Made by a program: the position numbers and the translations under genes
The notes under the pieces: model-generated
The model's database searches: none
Told to the model about the DNA's origin: nothing
What the model saw: the letters and a program-made list of their open reading frames with translations, nothing else
In this document: in pieces, positions 4,397 to 5,288 of the stretch
Layout: each line of letters begins with the position of its first letter
How positions within the stretch are numbered: the stretch's first letter is position 1
NCBI GenBank assembly: GCA_018062165.1
Contig: JAGOSU010000046.1
Coordinates: 1 to 5,288 of the forward strand
DNA length: 5,288 nucleotides
DNA from: Minisyncoccota bacterium
GTDB taxonomy: Bacteria > Patescibacteriota > Minisyncoccia > Phycocordibacterales > Phycocordibacteraceae
Direction of reading: 5' to 3'

Positions 4397-5288
4397 ATGC
4401 ATGACCTCATCATTATCGGCGGTGGACCAGCGGGCGTTGCTGCCGGTGTCTACGCCGCTCGCAAACAATTAAAAACCATCCTTATTACTGAAGAGTTCGG
4501 CGGACAGTCGACCGTCTCTGAGGGTGTTGAGAACTGGATTGGCACTATCAAGATTCCGGGAAGTGAACTCGCAAAGGCACTTAAGGAACACCTCTTTGCG
4601 TATAAGGGAGAGTTCGTTGAGGTAATCGAAGGAGTGCGCGTTACTAAGATTGGAAAATCAGGTGAGGGCTTTTCAGTTACTGCAGGCGAGAAGGAATACA
4701 CCGCCCGTGCAGTTCTCGTCGCTTCCGGTGCAGGCCGCCGCAAACTCGATATTCCTGGCGCAGCACAGTTTGAGAACAAGGGCGTTGTGTACTGTGCTTC
4801 CTGCGATGGCCCTCTCTTCTCCGGTCAGGATGTCGTGGTAGTTGGTGGAGGCAATGCAGGCTTTGAGACTGCAGCCCAGCTCCTTGCGTATGCGAAGACG
4901 GTTACCTTGCTCCACCGCAGTGCTGAGTATGGTGCTGATGCCATCACGGTGAACAAGGTGCTCGCACACCCAAACATGAAGGGTATGCCTAACTCGCAGC
5001 CGGTAGAGATCTTGGGCGATAAGTTCGTCTCAGGTGTGGTGGTTGAAGACGCTGTCACAAAGGAGAAGACCACCCTTCCGGTCACTGGTGTCTTCGTTGA
5101 GATTGGCGTGATTCCAAACACTGACTTCGCTGATGGCTTCCTTCCTATGGATAAGTTCAAGCGCGTCACCGCAGACCCTCGCAACCAGCGCACCCCTATT
5201 GAGGGCGTGTGGGCCGCAGGAGACTGCACTGACGAGCTTTACCACCAGAACAACATCGCCGCAGGCGACGCGGTGAAGGCGCTTGAGG
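4397..5288 (+). CDS. FAD-dependent disulfide reductase, AhpF C-terminal/thioredoxin-reductase-like (3'-truncated by window)
   Basis: The frame is open from ATG 4397 to the window end (297 codons). The family is usually about 310 residues, so roughly 10-20 are missing. It should pass electrons from a nicotinamide cofactor through FAD to a redox-active cysteine pair, and then to a thioredoxin- or peroxiredoxin-type partner in the cytoplasm. Visible: the FAD loop GGGPAG (8-13); the FAD-contacting GGQS (35-38); the CxxC redox pair C133-A-S-C136 in YCASCDGPLFSG; the nucleotide loop GGGNAGFE (150-157); and the second FAD motif AAGDC (273-277). CDGPLF, GGGNAG and the ADAITVNKVL stretch (180-189) resemble the reductase part of AhpF more than TrxB (CATCDG, GGGDSA). 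The NADPH-binding HRRxxxR of TrxB is reduced to HRSAEYG (173-179), which suggests NADH use as in AhpF. AhpF's N-terminal thioredoxin-fold domain is absent: the protein starts three residues before the FAD fold. A trxB label would be a reasonable conservative alternative. Confidence 0.9.
   Translation, partial: MHDLIIIGGGPAGVAAGVYAARKQLKTILITEEFGGQSTVSEGVENWIGTIKIPGSELAKALKEHLFAYKGEFVEVIEGVRVTKIGKSGEGFSVTAGEKEYTARAVLVASGAGRRKLDIPGAAQFENKGVVYCASCDGPLFSGQDVVVVGGGNAGFETAAQLLAYAKTVTLLHRSAEYGADAITVNKVLAHPNMKGMPNSQPVEILGDKFVSGVVVEDAVTKEKTTLPVTGVFVEIGVIPNTDFADGFLPMDKFKRVTADPRNQRTPIEGVWAAGDCTDELYHQNNIAAGDAVKALE

Overview
The window looks like chromosomal DNA of a Candidate Phyla Radiation (Patescibacteria) bacterium, probably a Parcubacteria-type lineage. 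This is inferred from the protein sequences (the HisRS C-terminus, a short YbeY, an FtsA ending in FFRQFLP, and FtsZ), from very tight packing, and from the absence of Shine-Dalgarno sites. Base composition is moderate to slightly GC-rich. UGA ends one gene and appears inside none, so the standard bacterial code fits better than the UGA=Gly code of some related lineages. All supported genes are on the + strand. No tRNA, rRNA, CRISPR array or mobile element was seen.

Layout: (1) 2-298, the C-terminal anticodon-binding domain of histidyl-tRNA synthetase, cut by the window start. (2) 338-595, ribosomal protein bS21, followed by a strong intrinsic terminator at 600-628. (3) 646-1467, an unfamiliar 273-residue protein with two CxxCGxxPCxCG metal-binding knuckles 130 residues apart and a MazG-like ExxE/ExxD motif only in its second half. 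(4) 1464-1925, the 16S rRNA maturation endonuclease YbeY, which starts inside the stop codon of the previous gene (ATGA). (5) 1846-3021, the divisome actin homologue FtsA, whose first 80 bases lie inside ybeY in another frame. (6) 3132-4346, the division tubulin FtsZ, with its own likely promoter and a structured leader, followed by a short terminator at 4356-4379. (7) 4397-5288, a flavin disulfide reductase closer to the C-terminal part of AhpF than to classical thioredoxin reductase, cut by the window end.

Functionally the window joins translation (HisRS, bS21, YbeY), cell division (FtsA anchors FtsZ to the membrane; FtsZ carries the matching C-terminal peptide) and redox or nucleotide housekeeping. 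The 646-3021 genes form one tightly coupled unit. The two terminator-bearing gaps are each exactly 50 bases, and the terminator hairpin sits where the -35 box of the next promoter would be. The -10 boxes of three genes lie so close to their ATGs that the transcripts would be leaderless or nearly so. No start codon in the window has a Shine-Dalgarno sequence.

The best candidate for something undescribed is the duplicated zinc-knuckle/MazG-like protein at 646-1467. The non-SD, leaderless gene architecture and the ybeY/ftsA overlap come next.
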